Assembly (NCBI GenBank): GCA_030248225.1
Contig: JASANE010005121.1
Span: 98,855 to 162,854, forward strand
Source of the DNA: Trileptium ribeirensis
Lineage: Eukaryota > Nematoda > Enoplea > Enoplida > Thoracostomopsidae
Length of the DNA: 64,000 bases
Direction: 5' to 3'
The notes beneath the pieces are model-generated. The model was not told the DNA's origin. It saw only the letters and a list, made by a program, of their open reading frames with translations, and searched no databases. The translations under genes were made by a program, and so were the position numbers. Of this stretch, positions 23,801 to 37,146 are shown piece by piece. How positions within the stretch are numbered: the first letter of the stretch is position 1; the number at the start of each line of letters is the position of its first letter.

Positions 23801-26800
23801 AGCGGGAGCAGATTGGATGTGCACGCATTATAGTTCACGGTCGGATGTAGCCTCAAAATTCTCCAATCACAATTAAGCTGGCCACAATAAAATTTTATCT
23901 TAAGTTTTTATTTAAATCACCATAGTTTGCCAAATTTTTGTCAAAGTAATTTTTCGGTCATGTTCGTGTAACTTTTGTTTAGTAGTATTTTGTGATTTTG
24001 TGTCATAATTGCTAAAATATTATGTACGCCTTCGGCATTAGTGGCTAAGTGGCATTAATCGCAACGACACCTGATTGACATACATACATTTTCCTGCTCC
24101 ATACCCAGAAATTTTTAATCAGATCCAGTGGAATCTTAATGAGACCCAGTCTTGATCCATTTTGAAAAAACCTGTGAGGAACTTATTGGCTTGATATGGT
24201 GTTGTAACAATGCTGAAATAGCAGCCATGTTTGCCAACAGCAATAATTGCAATTATAACCGCAACAATCCCAAAATCCCATAGGCAAGTTCAATACATAC
24301 ACATTAGAAAAGTGGTGAAATTTGACTATTTTGGGGCTAAAATTTACCTAATTTTAATCCGTGTTAATAACAGTGTTAAAGCCGTGCCACAGGGTTAATA
24401 ACACAGCTAATATGGTGTTAAAACAATGAAACAAACTTGCTTAATGGGTAGATGACGCTATAATCCCATTAGTTTACCCCAAACAAGCAAGTACATGCTT
24501 TCTAAATATTTTTAAATTTTAATTTTTTGGGCATATTAAAATTCGAAAGCGGTAGATCCTACAAAAATATAACAGCAAGTTGTACAGCTCGATCAGTGGT
24601 CTTAGTTTTTCGCTGCGAAGCCTCTATCTCGAGATATAAGTCGCCACATATGGATATTGGGATGGCCAAATTTAATAATATGTAACCCCTGGCTCATTTT
24701 GAACCGGGAGACGTGGTCGGCAGGTTTAGTGTTCAATGAAAGGGCACAAATAAAGTGAATTTGTGATCAAATAAAAAATTCTGAAGATCCATACGGTGAT
24801 GAGTTATGATATCCAGAGACGGACAAAAATAGACATTTTCTCAAATTTTGCAGCTAGCACAGCTATATACAGGTGGAAACTCCGCTTGTTTCGCTCACTC
24901 CGTGTCAATAAACATATATAGTACTTGAGCTTTTTAGCTCTTGGTTTCTGGTTTTATTTAATTTTTGAAGGTTAAAATTGGAAACTATGCTTCCGCTACA
25001 TTATATATCGATTAATTTTTGACGCGAGTTTCCTGTTGTCAGAAAAGATTGGTCTACTAGTAGTATATATATATACAAAACTGTACATAGATTTGCGACA
25101 TACTTAACCGAAAAATTATCGTGAAATTTTGGGATCATGTCAACCTTTCTCCTTATAAGTAGCATTACTTGACTGCATGAGTATCATAGGGCAGAAGTTT
25201 AAACCTTAATCTTGAGTCCAAGCTAGGCTTAAGCTCAGGTTTAGTCAAAGGGTTATTTATAGCCGCAGCTTTAGGCTTAGTGATCCAAAACATTTATCGA
25301 ATCTTTGGGAGGGTGTTAAATTGCCATGGTACGCGGGGGGCACATGACATGATTCGAATTTTGTCCCTGGTATGTTGAATAAATTTAAAGGCCGAGTGTC
25401 TTGGTGTTTATTATTTTATCTGCAGTAACACATTTTTACGATATATGATCAGACAAAAATTAGCACACGGCCTCAGATGTACCTATCATACGTATACACG
25501 GGTGATGTACTCGCTTGACTTGTACATACTTGGATAGAAGCTTGTTTGGACGATGATGGTCTTGACACAAGTACCGAATGAATATATGTAGCTGCATTTT
25601 GCGTGTTTCGACACACATTTTTGTTATTACGGTTGTTTGCGCAGTGTAGCTGATTCAATAAAAGCTTATATAAATGGACTAGGCGTATATAGTTAACATA
25701 TTGTGGCATGCAAATATTGGATGAAAATTTCATTCACTGCAAACATGTGTTTAGTGTGAAAGTCATAGGACATTATGGTGTCATGGAGTATCATGCACCT
25801 ATTGTGTCATCTATCATGCTCAGTAAGTCGTGCGGTAACGAGGAAACTTTGTTCTGGTTTCCTTGAAATTTAGTATAATCATGCCGAATGTAATTTGTGT
25901 ATTGAATGCAACAATTTACAGTTAGTACTGCGTTATGACACATTTGGAAATAGAATTCTTTCCGGTTTAATTTCAACATGATAGTTCACGCCATGGGTAC
26001 CAATGTAAAATGGCAATATGTAAACGGCATATCGTATATGGTGTAAAAATGCTTGTACCGCTTCATCGTTTGAAGCAAATGGAATGCGCAACCGACCGAC
26101 TGCATAATGTCCCATTACATACAAGACCTGTGTTGTGTAAGCAACTTGGCAATACGTAAATTATATGATCATTATTTAGCTGGCGGTAACAATCCACAAT
26201 GCATAACTATTATATATACACAGTAGCTCTCATCGCCAAGATGGTATATTCTGCCATATCTGCAGAATATGTAATTTATGTGCACCTTCATTAAGCTTTA
26301 CCGTTCATTATAAATCTTTATAGGCTAGTTTAAATCAATTTTGAACCAACACTGCAGCGTATTGTAACTGCAACGCGAACGCGGCGACATGAACATTAAT
26401 TTACAAAATGAGCTGAACGTCAGAGGTGTACCTTTACTTGAACTATTGACGAGATATACGGCTTATTTCGTATTTAGTCTCTTACATCCCCATTTCGATA
26501 CAATGTACGAAACTATAATAGCAACGTACAATGCCACAGAGTGACTGAACTGCTCTACAAAAAGCTCCTAGTGTCACCCGTCTAGCCAAAAGCGGTTGTG
26601 GCGATAAGACTGTTCCCATGTATTTTGGTCTCAATGGTCCATTAAAACCCATTGTGACCCAACCGAGTTGCGTAAATAATGGAAACAGCGGTATATCATG
26701 ATTTGCAGCTACATAGAGAATGAATTATGAATTGCTTTTTGGAATGACCCCAAAAGTAAATAGCTTAATAAAATGTGGGCATTCTCTTGATTTTATGAAA

Positions 26801-26828
26801 ATCTGCCTGTATTGAATTGTTTTGCAGC
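23801..26828. other. intron 2, no gene seen
   Basis: AT-rich sequence with short microsatellites. 26590-26780 carries the small repeat also seen at 16615-16760. No recognisable coding motif occurs in the open frames at 25473-26124. An isolated CTCGAGATATAAG-type phrase near 24631 is reminiscent of the Helitron-like bodies but is too short to assign. Confidence 0.4.
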
Positions 26829-27835
26829 CGTCTCCTGTTGCGTATTTCGCTCAAGAAAAACCGCGAAAAAAGTTAGAAAACATCCCTAAACGGGAATTGG
26901 AAAAAGGAACTACTGTCTTTTTGCAATCTTGTTCAATTTTTATGAGTTTGTTATAAACTAAAAATGTTTTTTTCGGTCACAACAATGTCCTTCGTTATTG
27001 CACTCACTACAATATCGAAAATAGGTATATAAAACATTGAACCGCCTATGGTTTATAGCTCAAAATGTTTGCTCAAACCCGTTCTTATTCCGCTCACTAA
27101 AATATAGAAAGCATGCAGAGCATCGAGCGCTGATGGAAAGATTTTTTACAATATTTTCTCATGGTTTTTGATAATGATTTCACCCACTAAAATATCGAAA
27201 ACAAGCAAAACGTTGAACCCTTTCCAGCAAAAGTACTGTTGCAAAGTCAAGAGAATCTACGACTTGTATATAAATGAAATTTTATTTATAAATGCCGATA
27301 ATACAGTGGGGTTTGCCAACCCCAAATCAATTGTTAAAATCCAAAGACCGTAAACAATATGCTTTGTTGATCATTCCGTTTTGTGTGCTTAATGGCAGCG
27401 GTTCAAAATGTACCATGGTTTGTAGGATTATTATGAAATGCGCAAAATTAAATTACACCACTCTTAATAAGAGGTGCAACCGCACTTTGTTATTTTAGTG
27501 ACTGAATGAAAATTCAGGTTTGTGCAAAGAGTTCAAGGTTTTGCCTGTTTTCGATATTTAGTGAGTGAAACAACTAACAAAAGCATGGGAGAATATTGCA
27601 AAAATCTTTCCATCGGAGTTCGATGTTCTGCTAACGGGATCAGTGTTTTGCTAGTTTTCGATATTTTAGTGAGTTAAAGAACGAAGGGCGTTTGTTTGAC
27701 TGAAAAAGTATTTTTCAGTTTATAACAACTTATAAAAATTGAACAGTGTTAAAATCCAGGGGTTACTTTTCCAATTCCCGTTTAAGGAATTTGTTTTAAT
27801 TTTGACTTGCCTCTTTGCTCGGGGAAGATTTTGGA
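26829..27835. mobile_element. fold-back element with repeated AATATCGAAAA motif
   Basis: A left arm (about 26829-27235) pairs with a right arm (about 27527-27835) as diverged reverse complements. Examples are TAAACGGGAATTGGAAAA (26886-26903) against TTTTCCAATTCCCGTTTA (27766-27783), and GATGGAAAGATTTTTTACAATATTTTC (from 27131) against its complement near 27585. A motif CACTAAAATATCGAAAA recurs two or three times in each arm. The central 27236-27526 is single copy. It is non-coding, and no target duplication was resolved. Confidence 0.6.
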
Positions 27836-30800
27836 ATCTATTTTCGCGTCTAACTAATGAGCCCAAATAGGGATTTTAAAATTTCGAATGAGCTGTCGCG
27901 CAAGCCAATCGACCCAGCCAAACTTGAGTTAATGCGTATCACCCTAAAATCCATTTACGGGCGTTGTCCTATTTCACCACTAACCGCATAAGAATATTAC
28001 GCTTACTCATTTTACTCACTACAATCAGAATTCGGGCGGTTACGGTCCCATTTTGTTGCCTTGTGAGTTTTGCGAACTATATAGTTGGTATTGATAGTAT
28101 ATGGTCTTATCACTGCAAGGACAATGTGGTGTAAAGCATAAATAATAGTGTTTATGTCATAAGGCTGGATTGTCAGGTAAATATACATTGTTTTTGTTGG
28201 TGTAAGTACTGGCATTGGAGTTTCATATGTGGGCTTCCAACCCCCAAATTTGAAAGCTTATATTGGTTCGCGACAGCAAGCAAAATCTCGAGAGGGGGGT
28301 CGCACTATATCAGCGACCAGCACACCAATGTGTCGTTGACACAAAGAACCTGTGGTACTAATCTTGGTTTCTTCATCATATAATAATGAGGGCACACATT
28401 ACGGTACCATGGCATGCTAGTAGAACGTTTGTTGTCCAGTAGTTGGGCGATATTTTCTTCGGTCGCCAAATTTTTTCATTAGTTCCACTGGACAACAACG
28501 ATGGTCAACAAAATGACAAACAACAATCGCGGTGCTTGTTGCAAATGTGATATATTATTGATTTGTAGCGTTTTTTCGAAAGCAATTATTAATAGACATT
28601 GTTTTGAGCAAATTTGTCGAAGAAACAGCTACGATAGTAACAAACAGCCGAACAAAATGTCGCCTTCGTATAATAAAGAATATATATAACGAGACGAGGT
28701 CTTTCATTTGTGCTAATGAGATGCTGGACAATAATTTATGCAATAAATTACAACATATATATACATATATATTATATTAAGCTATGTTAGCGGCGATTAT
28801 TCGATGATGATTATAATAGCTTAAATTTTAAAGAGCTTAAGGTAGTCTTTCGTTGTTGTTGCGTTTCATATTTTGTATGTGAGGTGCGGTTCGGCGTTTT
28901 CGTGTTTTGATGTTTCTAAGTTCTACTAGTGCAACTCTGCTACTGCTCCGACGACTACGTATCGAATGCAAGACTTCTTGTTTGCTCTTCTTTGGAAAAG
29001 CGCGACGAGGGAGCTGCAATTTTGTGTTTTTGTCGTCAGCAGCTGGGACAGAGAATAAATCATATTATTTTAAGGTGCAAAGCGTTATCAAATATTTTTG
29101 AAACAGATAAAGGTAGTTTGTGTGAATGAAAAATATTTCACAGTATTCTTATTACTACATTACACTATATATATATAGTACATTATAACAATATATGCAG
29201 CAAAAAATCCCTGACCCCACTGATATAGTTCGCCTCTATGTTCTGCTGCGGATATCTTTTTTGCATTTGTTTGAGCGTTGAAGCTTTCTTTCTTTCACCA
29301 TCTGTATGAGATATTACGGAGCTGTGGATCGCTCTGGGATTGTCGCTTTTAAGTTACCGCTGCCTATTTCTCTGGGGCACGTCCATGCTTTCTGAGCGCT
29401 TGTGTTAAACTGTTTCGGTGGTAGCCTATTCTCGATCCATACACAGTGTATGACAAGTTTTTTTTTGCATTTTTCTCTGTATAACGGGCTGTTGAGGAGA
29501 GTTGGCGTGATGCATTCGGCGTCCGAGTTCGCAGTTGGGTGAGTGATTCGCATTCGGGGCCGATCCGGTTGCTGCTGTATTTTCTCGATCTAGTATTTTC
29601 ACAATTTTGTCGCTTACATAGTCAACGTTATTGAACACACCTAAGATGTCATTCAGAAATAAATCGGCTGGCCGTAAACCTTTTTGCACTAACCAATCAA
29701 ATTGAGCAGGGTGGCGGAACTGAATGAGCCCGTTCTAAAATCGTACATACTCTGTTTGGCCGTGATGTTGCTTCATCCAGCTCATGCAGGAGCAGGGGGT
29801 TACACCCTGGGGTCTGACCCGAACCCCTCGTCATAAAAGAAAAATTTTGACGATTATGAGCAAAATTGCAAAAAATTTTAAGAGAAAATTGGGTGTTACA
29901 GGAAACATTTTTAGTGTCCCTCTCCTAAATGCCATCTGTCCCCTCAATGTAGCTGACGGTGTAGAACATCATTTCGACACAAAGGAATATTTAATTCAAG
30001 ACACTAACGATGAATCTGGAGTTGCTATATGATATGCTTGTTTTGATTAAAGCATAATAACAAAAAAAGGAGCAAGAAGCTGGTGTGCCATGTATTTAAA
30101 TGTGTCGCTAGTTTAACCATCGATAATAATTCGGTACAGAAGTTTTTCAAAATCCTTAGAGCTGGTTGTTGCGCGATGTAATGCATTACCTAGGCTATAT
30201 TATATATAATTGCGTATTCGTATAGTAATTGAAACCTTGTCGAATAACCAAATATATAAACAGCTTAAAAAGCGATGATCGGGTACACGACATGACATTT
30301 CATTTTCCAGGAATGTGTGGTTCTTACCGGTTCGTAGTCCAAAAGTGAGTAAACATTGAATATTAAAATCTCTCAACGCATGACTGACTATTCTACATCT
30401 GTCTTGTTTGTAACATAACTTGTGATGCAGCCAGAGATTTTGTGCACTCGGCTTTCGTTATAAGTATAACGCCTTTATTATAACTTATATATTAAAGCAC
30501 GTAAGTGAGTGAGAACTGTATAAACTTTTCGACATAGTTTGGATTGATTTTAAGAACAAGCCCTTGGAGCGCCTAGAATACCGGATATCCGGTGACCGGT
30601 TGCACATTTTTCCTGGGAGAAGAGGCCCAATTCCTGGATTCGCAGCCACCGAGAAGACCATTGTTTGCAACGGTGTTTTCCACCAACCTTTTACTACGAG
30701 GTTTTGGCGTACAAAATGCGGCTTTAGGATTTACATTTTAGTATATGCTGGCTTTTGCAAACTACCAAAATTATACATGGGGCCCCCAATTTCGAAATTG

Positions 30801-31740
30801 GGGGAACTGAAAATACCTGAAGACGATTTCCCCAGTACTTCATGTTCCGCCAGTTCATCTGGGGCCTCCATTTGAACTGAGGGAACTTAAAGTACTGTAA
30901 CCGTCAGAAAACGCCAGGAATGTCTCACTTGGCAATTGATTGAATTACTAAAATGGGGAAATTTTAGTGATTGTTAGCTCCACAAGGTAAATTTGGGGAT
31001 TTTTTAGCCAAAATTGGGAAAATTCGCACATTTTTTAGTCCATCAGACAAAAATATGGTAATGTTTTAGTGGAACAGTAAAATACATACGGAACCTGGGG
31101 GGAGGCCAAAATTTACCTGGGGTCAACATACCTGGGTGACCTATCCCTGTTTTGGAGAAGCCAGATATATATCGACCTTATGCCAAGGGTGAACGAGGCG
31201 AACAGCACGTCATTTGGCGTCTCGGTTTATCAGTTCGAAACGCAAAATACCTTCATTATCAAAACTGCAAAGCGATTAACCATGCTTTCTGGCAATTCTG
31301 TAAAATACTATTTCTGTCTTGAAAACATGGAATAACTATAAAATGGTTAACTATGGACAATAGTAACATTCTTATGTCACTTTATATTTTTCCAGGATTC
31401 GCTCTGAACTGAACTTGTTCAGGGCATTTCGTTCTACTCTTATTCAGTCTGTGTAATTAACCAGTATTGACCAATATGCTATATTAATTAATTAACGAAA
31501 ATCTGAAATCCTGTATCAGTACAGGATTCTAGTGTGTTATGAAAGTAAAGGTTAAAGTTAAAAATATGCTGACGTAGTAAAATTTGTTTCAAATTTGGAT
31601 CATTTGTGCTTCTGTCTCGGCGCAGTCAAGTGATGGGCTTGCCGAAATGCGTTTGAAATTACGACACGAGTTTCTCAAATACCGGGCAATGCTACACAAA
31701 ATTCTTTTTATTTGGGTCATGTATATGTCATCACGGGATT
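27836..31740. other. intron 2, no gene seen
   Basis: Mostly unique-looking AT-rich DNA. It includes the hairpin at 28429-28498, a GGGG-bordered segment at 30780-31130 with repeated GGGGAAATTTTAG-like phrases related in style to the 4661 element, and short open frames (29314-29689, 30564-30875) lacking any recognised domain. Confidence 0.35.
28429..28498. repeat. two-tier hairpin
   Basis: TTGTTGTCCAGT (28429-28440) is the exact reverse complement of ACTGGACAACAA (28487-28498). Inside it, TTGGGCGA (28443-28450) pairs with TCGCCAA (28463-28469) around a TATTTTCTTCGG loop. The outer stem may continue into CGTT/AACG with one bulge. It could be a tiny palindromic element or a structured RNA within the intron. 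Confidence 0.5.
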
Positions 31741-31990
31741 AATGTTTTTATGCGTCGCTTATTTGAGTCTAGTTTGTGCTTTTAACATTGGGTTTGGCTG
31801 TTCCAACGATTTCCTGTCTCAATTCTCACAAAACCGACACGACTTGGAAACTTTCCCATCTTTTCGATCTTAATGTTTTTATGTGTCTCGTATTAGAGTC
31901 TAACTGTACTCTTAACCTTGCGCTGGCTGTTCGAGCGATTTCCTGCTTAGATTCTCACAAATCCGACACGAATTAGAAATTTTTCGATCC
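31741..31990 (+). repeat. tandem duplication, period about 131 bp
   Basis: Two direct units start at 31741 and 31872. Both read AATGTTTTTATG, then GAGTCTA, CTTAAC or TTTAAC, GGCTGTTC, CGATTTCCTG, ATTCTCACAAA and CCGACACGA. Divergence is modest. The open frame across it reflects the duplication, not a protein. Confidence 0.65.
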
Positions 31991-32236
31991 TGGTCTTTTT
32001 GAACCCTATATAACTTGCTGGAAGCATCGGTTCACATTTGGTCGCTATTCCGAATTCTTTCGTCGAGCACTACAACTTGTATGAATTTTTAGTTAGAACA
32101 GACATTTTTCGAGTTTTCGAGACATGGGCGGAGATTTAAAATATATATACTCAAATAAGTGAGATTTTCAAAATTTTCTTGCTTGTTCTGTACGTTCGGT
32201 GGTCTCCTATGCTATTTAATTACAACATGTGAGTGG

Positions 32237-33058
32237 CGCAACAGGCAAAGTATTTGGCATCTTATTTGTGTATACATGTATTTCAACTAAATATTTAATC
32301 AATTTATGATAAGTATCATGTTTTAGGCAATTGGTGTCAAATCCACCGTACAAAAAGCTCGCTAGCTAAAAAATTAGCTAATTAGTAACATCAACTAATT
32401 AGTACCCGTGATAAAACCATAGAGCTTTAAACGCCACATATTCATGATCAGCGACATCGAAAACCCCGAGCACAACAAATTAGCAATTTGAAGTATTTTT
32501 AAAATTTGCATAAAATTACCTAGTTAGCTAATTAATTAATCAACTAATTAGCAGATACGGCTGCGTTTTAGAGCTTCAGAAATGTCATATTCGTGATCAG
32601 CGACATAGAAAACCCCCGTGTGCAATTTATTTTTCATTTATGAGACCTTTGAAAGTTTTCAAAAAAATTAGCTAATTAATAATTAATTAGTACTTTGCTA
32701 ATTAACTAACTAATTAGCATGGTTTTGACATCCTCGAAGAGCAATACCAGGTTCACAATCACCACGGCGAGATATAGTATATGCACTAAAATAATAGCTT
32801 TACACTTATTATTCATTGAAAAATAATTTTTGTTGTAAAATGTTAAAAATAGGCTCACACGCTCAACTAATTAGTTAATTACTAATTAACTGAAATAAGT
32901 TTTGACAAAATATATATATATATATGTTTTGCACCTGTCCGATATTAGGCCTAATAAGTTTTTTAAATCGGCCAGTAAGTGTTGAGGAGTTCAACGGACG
33001 GACTGACAGACGGTGCCGAATTTTCTCCCTCTGACGAAACAGAAACGCGTCGCTTCGA
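32237..33058 (+). repeat. AATTAG-rich interspersed element, copy 2
   Basis: Same landmarks and order as 15749-16600: CAGGCAAAGTATTTGG, CGCTAGCTAAAAAATTAG, GATCAGCGACAT blocks, TTAATTAG words, then CGGACGGACTGACAGACGG and GCTTCG at the right. A TA microsatellite lies at 32910-32925. It is non-coding. Confidence 0.6.
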
Positions 33059-36000
33059 TCTGCTCTATAATTACTGTGACGTTTCGCATAATGTATTGCT
33101 GGTGTATTATTGTCTTCTGTCTTTGAAGGGGCTTCAAGTAGCTCAGTTCGAAACTTAGCAATTGTCGCCGAGCCTAGTATAGCTAAAATCATTAATCGTT
33201 CAGTTTTCATCCCCGCGCGATTTTTACACTAATGAATTGTTTTAAATATGTATTAATATTCTAGGCTGGAGGCGAGAAACTTATTAATATGAGTTTGGTA
33301 TGATATTAATATGAGTTTGGTATTATTTGATACTAGGCTGGAGGCGAGAAACAGTAGAATTTTCAAGCCCTGGCGCAGCTCGGCCCTTCCTAAGCTATGT
33401 CCGGCTCGGCTCAGCTCTCAGACAGACTTTAGGATCGGCTCGGTTCTAGATGAACCATATCCGGGTCGGCACTTCCGATGGCAAGCGAGGCTCGACTCTT
33501 AGGCTTCTACTAATGAAATTTTGCGATTAAATAATAGCGAGAACAAATAATTATGCAAACGAGCTATTATAGTTGCTTTTACAGTTTTTAAGAGCAGACC
33601 ATGGCTTTTCCAGACAAAGGCTCTGTTCGGCTCTCACGTACAGATCTTTAGCTCTTGCTCTGCTCTAGAACCGAGCCTACAGCCAAAATTGTAACCTCGA
33701 ATATAAGACATGCATGAATTTTTGTCTGACATGTATATATATATACACATATACTTATATTGTATATTGGTTTGTATATTAAACTGCCACAAACGTTGAT
33801 ATCTATCTACATCAGTTTTGGTTGATTTAATTTGATAATTGATGTTTATCGTATTATGAAGTCAAGTCTTAGTTACGATACTTGCAACGTTAACATATTG
33901 TGTTTCTTTGCCAGCCTGACTTTTATTATCGTCGTCGTGCCAATACCGAGACTATGCTATTTATCTATCATAGTGACAGGGAAACGTCTTCTTGATCTGT
34001 GAACACCGAGGAGACTGTGGCGCGGCTAGTCCGATTCAGTTTTGGGAAAATCATTGGACGACTAACTAAACTATTATATTATACAACACCATATATTGAT
34101 CGGATTGCCTTTCCTACCCTAGTTAGCGTGGTATATAAAAGATATAATATATATAATTTGTGTATGTATGCCATCTGTAACTTGGAAGAAGCTGCAAATG
34201 CTTGGTACATATGTCCAGTTGGCATGATGTATATATATGTGGTGAAATGCTTGGTTTCTCGGCAGCACGATACAATCGACTGCTTTGACCGTGTGGCGTT
34301 TAGCGCACAGAGCTAGGCGAATTTGTGCATACTCGAGGTTAAATTGATTTTTATACCTATATGACTTATTTTCTATGACGGTTTGACGGATCGAATTTGA
34401 AGTTTTGTCAAGCTAAATTAGGCGCCGAGCAGCCGAATCACCCCGTTCTTAGCGCTAATTTTTGAGGATTGTATATGTCTTTGGGAAAAATTAATTGTTC
34501 GGCTCGATGATACGGGGCCATGCAGAAGTTTTTTTATGCATAGGAAGCATTTGAAAGGATGTGTGATGTTTAATATACCCGTTTTACTCCAAAGATTACA
34601 TCAGTAGCATGGCACGTATATCGATAACCGTTTGATGCAAATGGTTAGATCAATCAGGTAAATACGATAGCTAGATGATCGTTTCAAGTCGCGAGTGGCT
34701 GTATTCGTGGCGTGTGCATTTAATAAGGTCAACTTAGTTTCTACCGCGTTTAACTGTGCACAAATTCTTTGTATAACTCATCTCTAGGGTAGATTTTTCC
34801 AAAATTTTTTTGTTTGCCGTGAAGTTTCCTCCAATTGTGTCGAAAAATCTTAATACCATCAAAGTGTGTATCTAGTGTATATATATCATAGCGTTTGTCC
34901 TACTTCAATGAATTCCGTTTATAAATTGCAACAGAATCGACACGAATTAAAATAAGCCACTTTGGTACCACAGTAATTTATATTAACACAGGGCCTCGGT
35001 ACTCAGCCCTACCGCCCCTCTAGGGACCTCATGTCTGATGCAAACATGAGAGATTTTTACATATTTGCTATATGGGGACCTCGGACACCGTTGTGTATAC
35101 TGTTTTATTGGGGGGGGTCGGATATCGTTATCTTTACTGTGCCACACGGGACCTCCGATACCGTAATTTCGTTGTTTATACTGTTGGGCTCGGACGTTGA
35201 GGGCCTCGCACCGATTGTTTTTTGTGGAGGGGGCGCCTTGGATCTTTGCGGCGGCATTATATTAATATATGTCACTTCCCGGTGGCGTCGGGTCAAAAAT
35301 TGAGAACACCATCGGGAGTTATATGTTATATTTGCATTTTTTATGTCAGAGAAGCCGCGTTCTCCTAAGATACCAAGTTTAAAAATGCTGAAAAAAGAGA
35401 AATGTTGGAAATTTTGACTGTCAGTTCCTCCCTGCTGGAAGTGAACGTTAGGTTTATGTTAATATATGGGCTGATTTAATATAAACACCGCAACTGGGTT
35501 TTTGTTTGGGTTCCGATAGGATTACCAAGTGTTTATTTTTGACTAGCCATACTGACTAATGAACTGTGAACGGCTTACGTTGAAAGATGTCGCGAGCAGG
35601 AACACTTGGAAACGCAGGTGTTGGCATTGTTCTATAAAACAAAGGCGGAGAAGTCATAGCACCTGCAGTGGATATGTTGATATGCCAGTGTCACTGAAGA
35701 GAGCTAAACGTGAACTAATTTTCGTGGATAGAATGGCACGGTAATCGAAGGCATCAAGTGTGGACGAATATCTTGGTGCTGTTGCTTTGACGCCGATGGT
35801 AAAGTTATAAATTTTTGTAATAAAAACTGTTTTTTACAGCAAATCAATATTATTTTTTTAAAAATTGTCAGATGAGGGATTGAACTTACGGCTGAAATGA
35901 AAAGCTAACATTATACTGCTCAGCCGCATCCTAGATCGTTTTATGTTGTGTGTTTTTAATTTTTTGCATATAAGTAATGCATGGTAGCCGAGTTGATCCT

Positions 36001-37146
36001 AAGTCGAAACATTATTACTCAACCAATAGGGAAATTAATTTTGTTTTCTCGTCATCAACGCTCCAAAATTAGTAAATATAAACTGCGTTCGAATTAACTC
36101 CTAGGGTTGTGGCATTACTTTACTCGAATATTAGAAACCACCGTGACGATTATTGTGAAAACAAGGATGATACCACCCAAGGGTCTTTAAATATTTGACC
36201 ACAAACTACCGTTTGTACAGTTTGCCGGTTCGAATTCTACGTTTAAGAACACGTAATCGTTAAAGCTTCCAAAATAGCAAATTATTGCTCACATTAAACA
36301 ATAAAGGCTGCGGTTTGTTTTGTACTATAGATGTAAACTATGGTTTCCTAGCTACAAGTTAAATATTAAGTTAGTACTACCCGATGATACGTCGCCAGAA
36401 AATTTTGCCTTGGTATTGGGGAGAGACGAGTTGTAGTGGTGATCGACTCAACAAAGCGATTTTATGGTTCGAAGAGAATTGCATTTAAACGGAAGGCGTC
36501 GATGATAAAGAATTTGCATTTTAAACGGAAGGCGGACCCGTGACGCCTATGGATTATTGTCATCCATCTATATATCATATGGTCTGGCTTGCTTCAAATT
36601 ATGGCAATGATTCCATTTCGGCTGGCGGTTAGTATATGATTTGCAGACAGTGACTGTGTCGGTGAAGGGCTGCTAATTCGCTATGCCGTATCTTATCTCA
36701 TCGTCGAACATAACGTAATACTCAAATGCCTAGCCTACATGTGTATCGCGTCGAATTGTCACGTTGAGTTGTGCTTTATTTAGTTTGACAATATATAATT
36801 GATTTTGAACTTTAATAAAAAAATGGCGTGTATCATGTTTGTGTACGAATGTGCACGTTTATACGTAGTGTTGTTGCTATCGTACTATGTGCATAGTTGT
36901 ACGAATAGTAAAAAATGTATACATAAATGAAGGCAATAATTGTGTTTTTGTAGCTTTTTCGTTGACCTTTTTGGACTCGTAATGCAATTTGAAATCAATG
37001 AATTAAATTCAATTGATTTGGGACATAAGCGTTGACTTTTCGATTGTTTTGTGTAAGCGGACCGACGTGACCCTCTGCAGTGGTATGATTTTAATACCGG
37101 TTTGCCTTTTTTATGTTTTTGGAAAAATTTCTGGTGTAGCGTGCAG
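33059..37146. other. intron 2, no gene seen
   Basis: Contents in order: a direct repeat of CTAGGCTGGAGGCGAGAAAC (33262-33281 and 33333-33352) followed by GGCTCGG-rich sequence to 33670; AT-rich sequence; a diverged run of GGGACCTC-x-GATACCG units at 35023-35200; a tRNA-like segment at 35868-35945; and a short direct repeat AAACGGAAGGCG at 36487 and 36525. No recognised protein motif is present. Confidence 0.4.
35868..35945 (-). repeat. tRNA-like / SINE-head fragment
   Basis: On the minus strand the segment reads GGATGCGGCTGAGCAGT, then TTAGCTTTTCATTTCAGC, then AGTTCAATCCC. The order resembles a tRNA: an A-box-like GGCTGAGCAG, an anticodon arm with a possible CAU or AUU triplet, and a B-box-like GTTCAATCC. 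The acceptor and T stems pair poorly, so it is more likely a decayed tRNA-derived SINE or tRNA pseudogene than a working tRNA gene. Confidence 0.35.

Noticed and set aside
26886..27783. Regularly recurring AATATCGAAAA motif considered as a CRISPR-like array
   Set aside because: Spacing is irregular, motif orientation flips between arms, and the context is eukaryotic; it is a fold-back element.
31776..31976. 66-residue frame with two similar halves
   Set aside because: The halves arise from a 131-bp tandem DNA duplication, not from a repeated protein domain.
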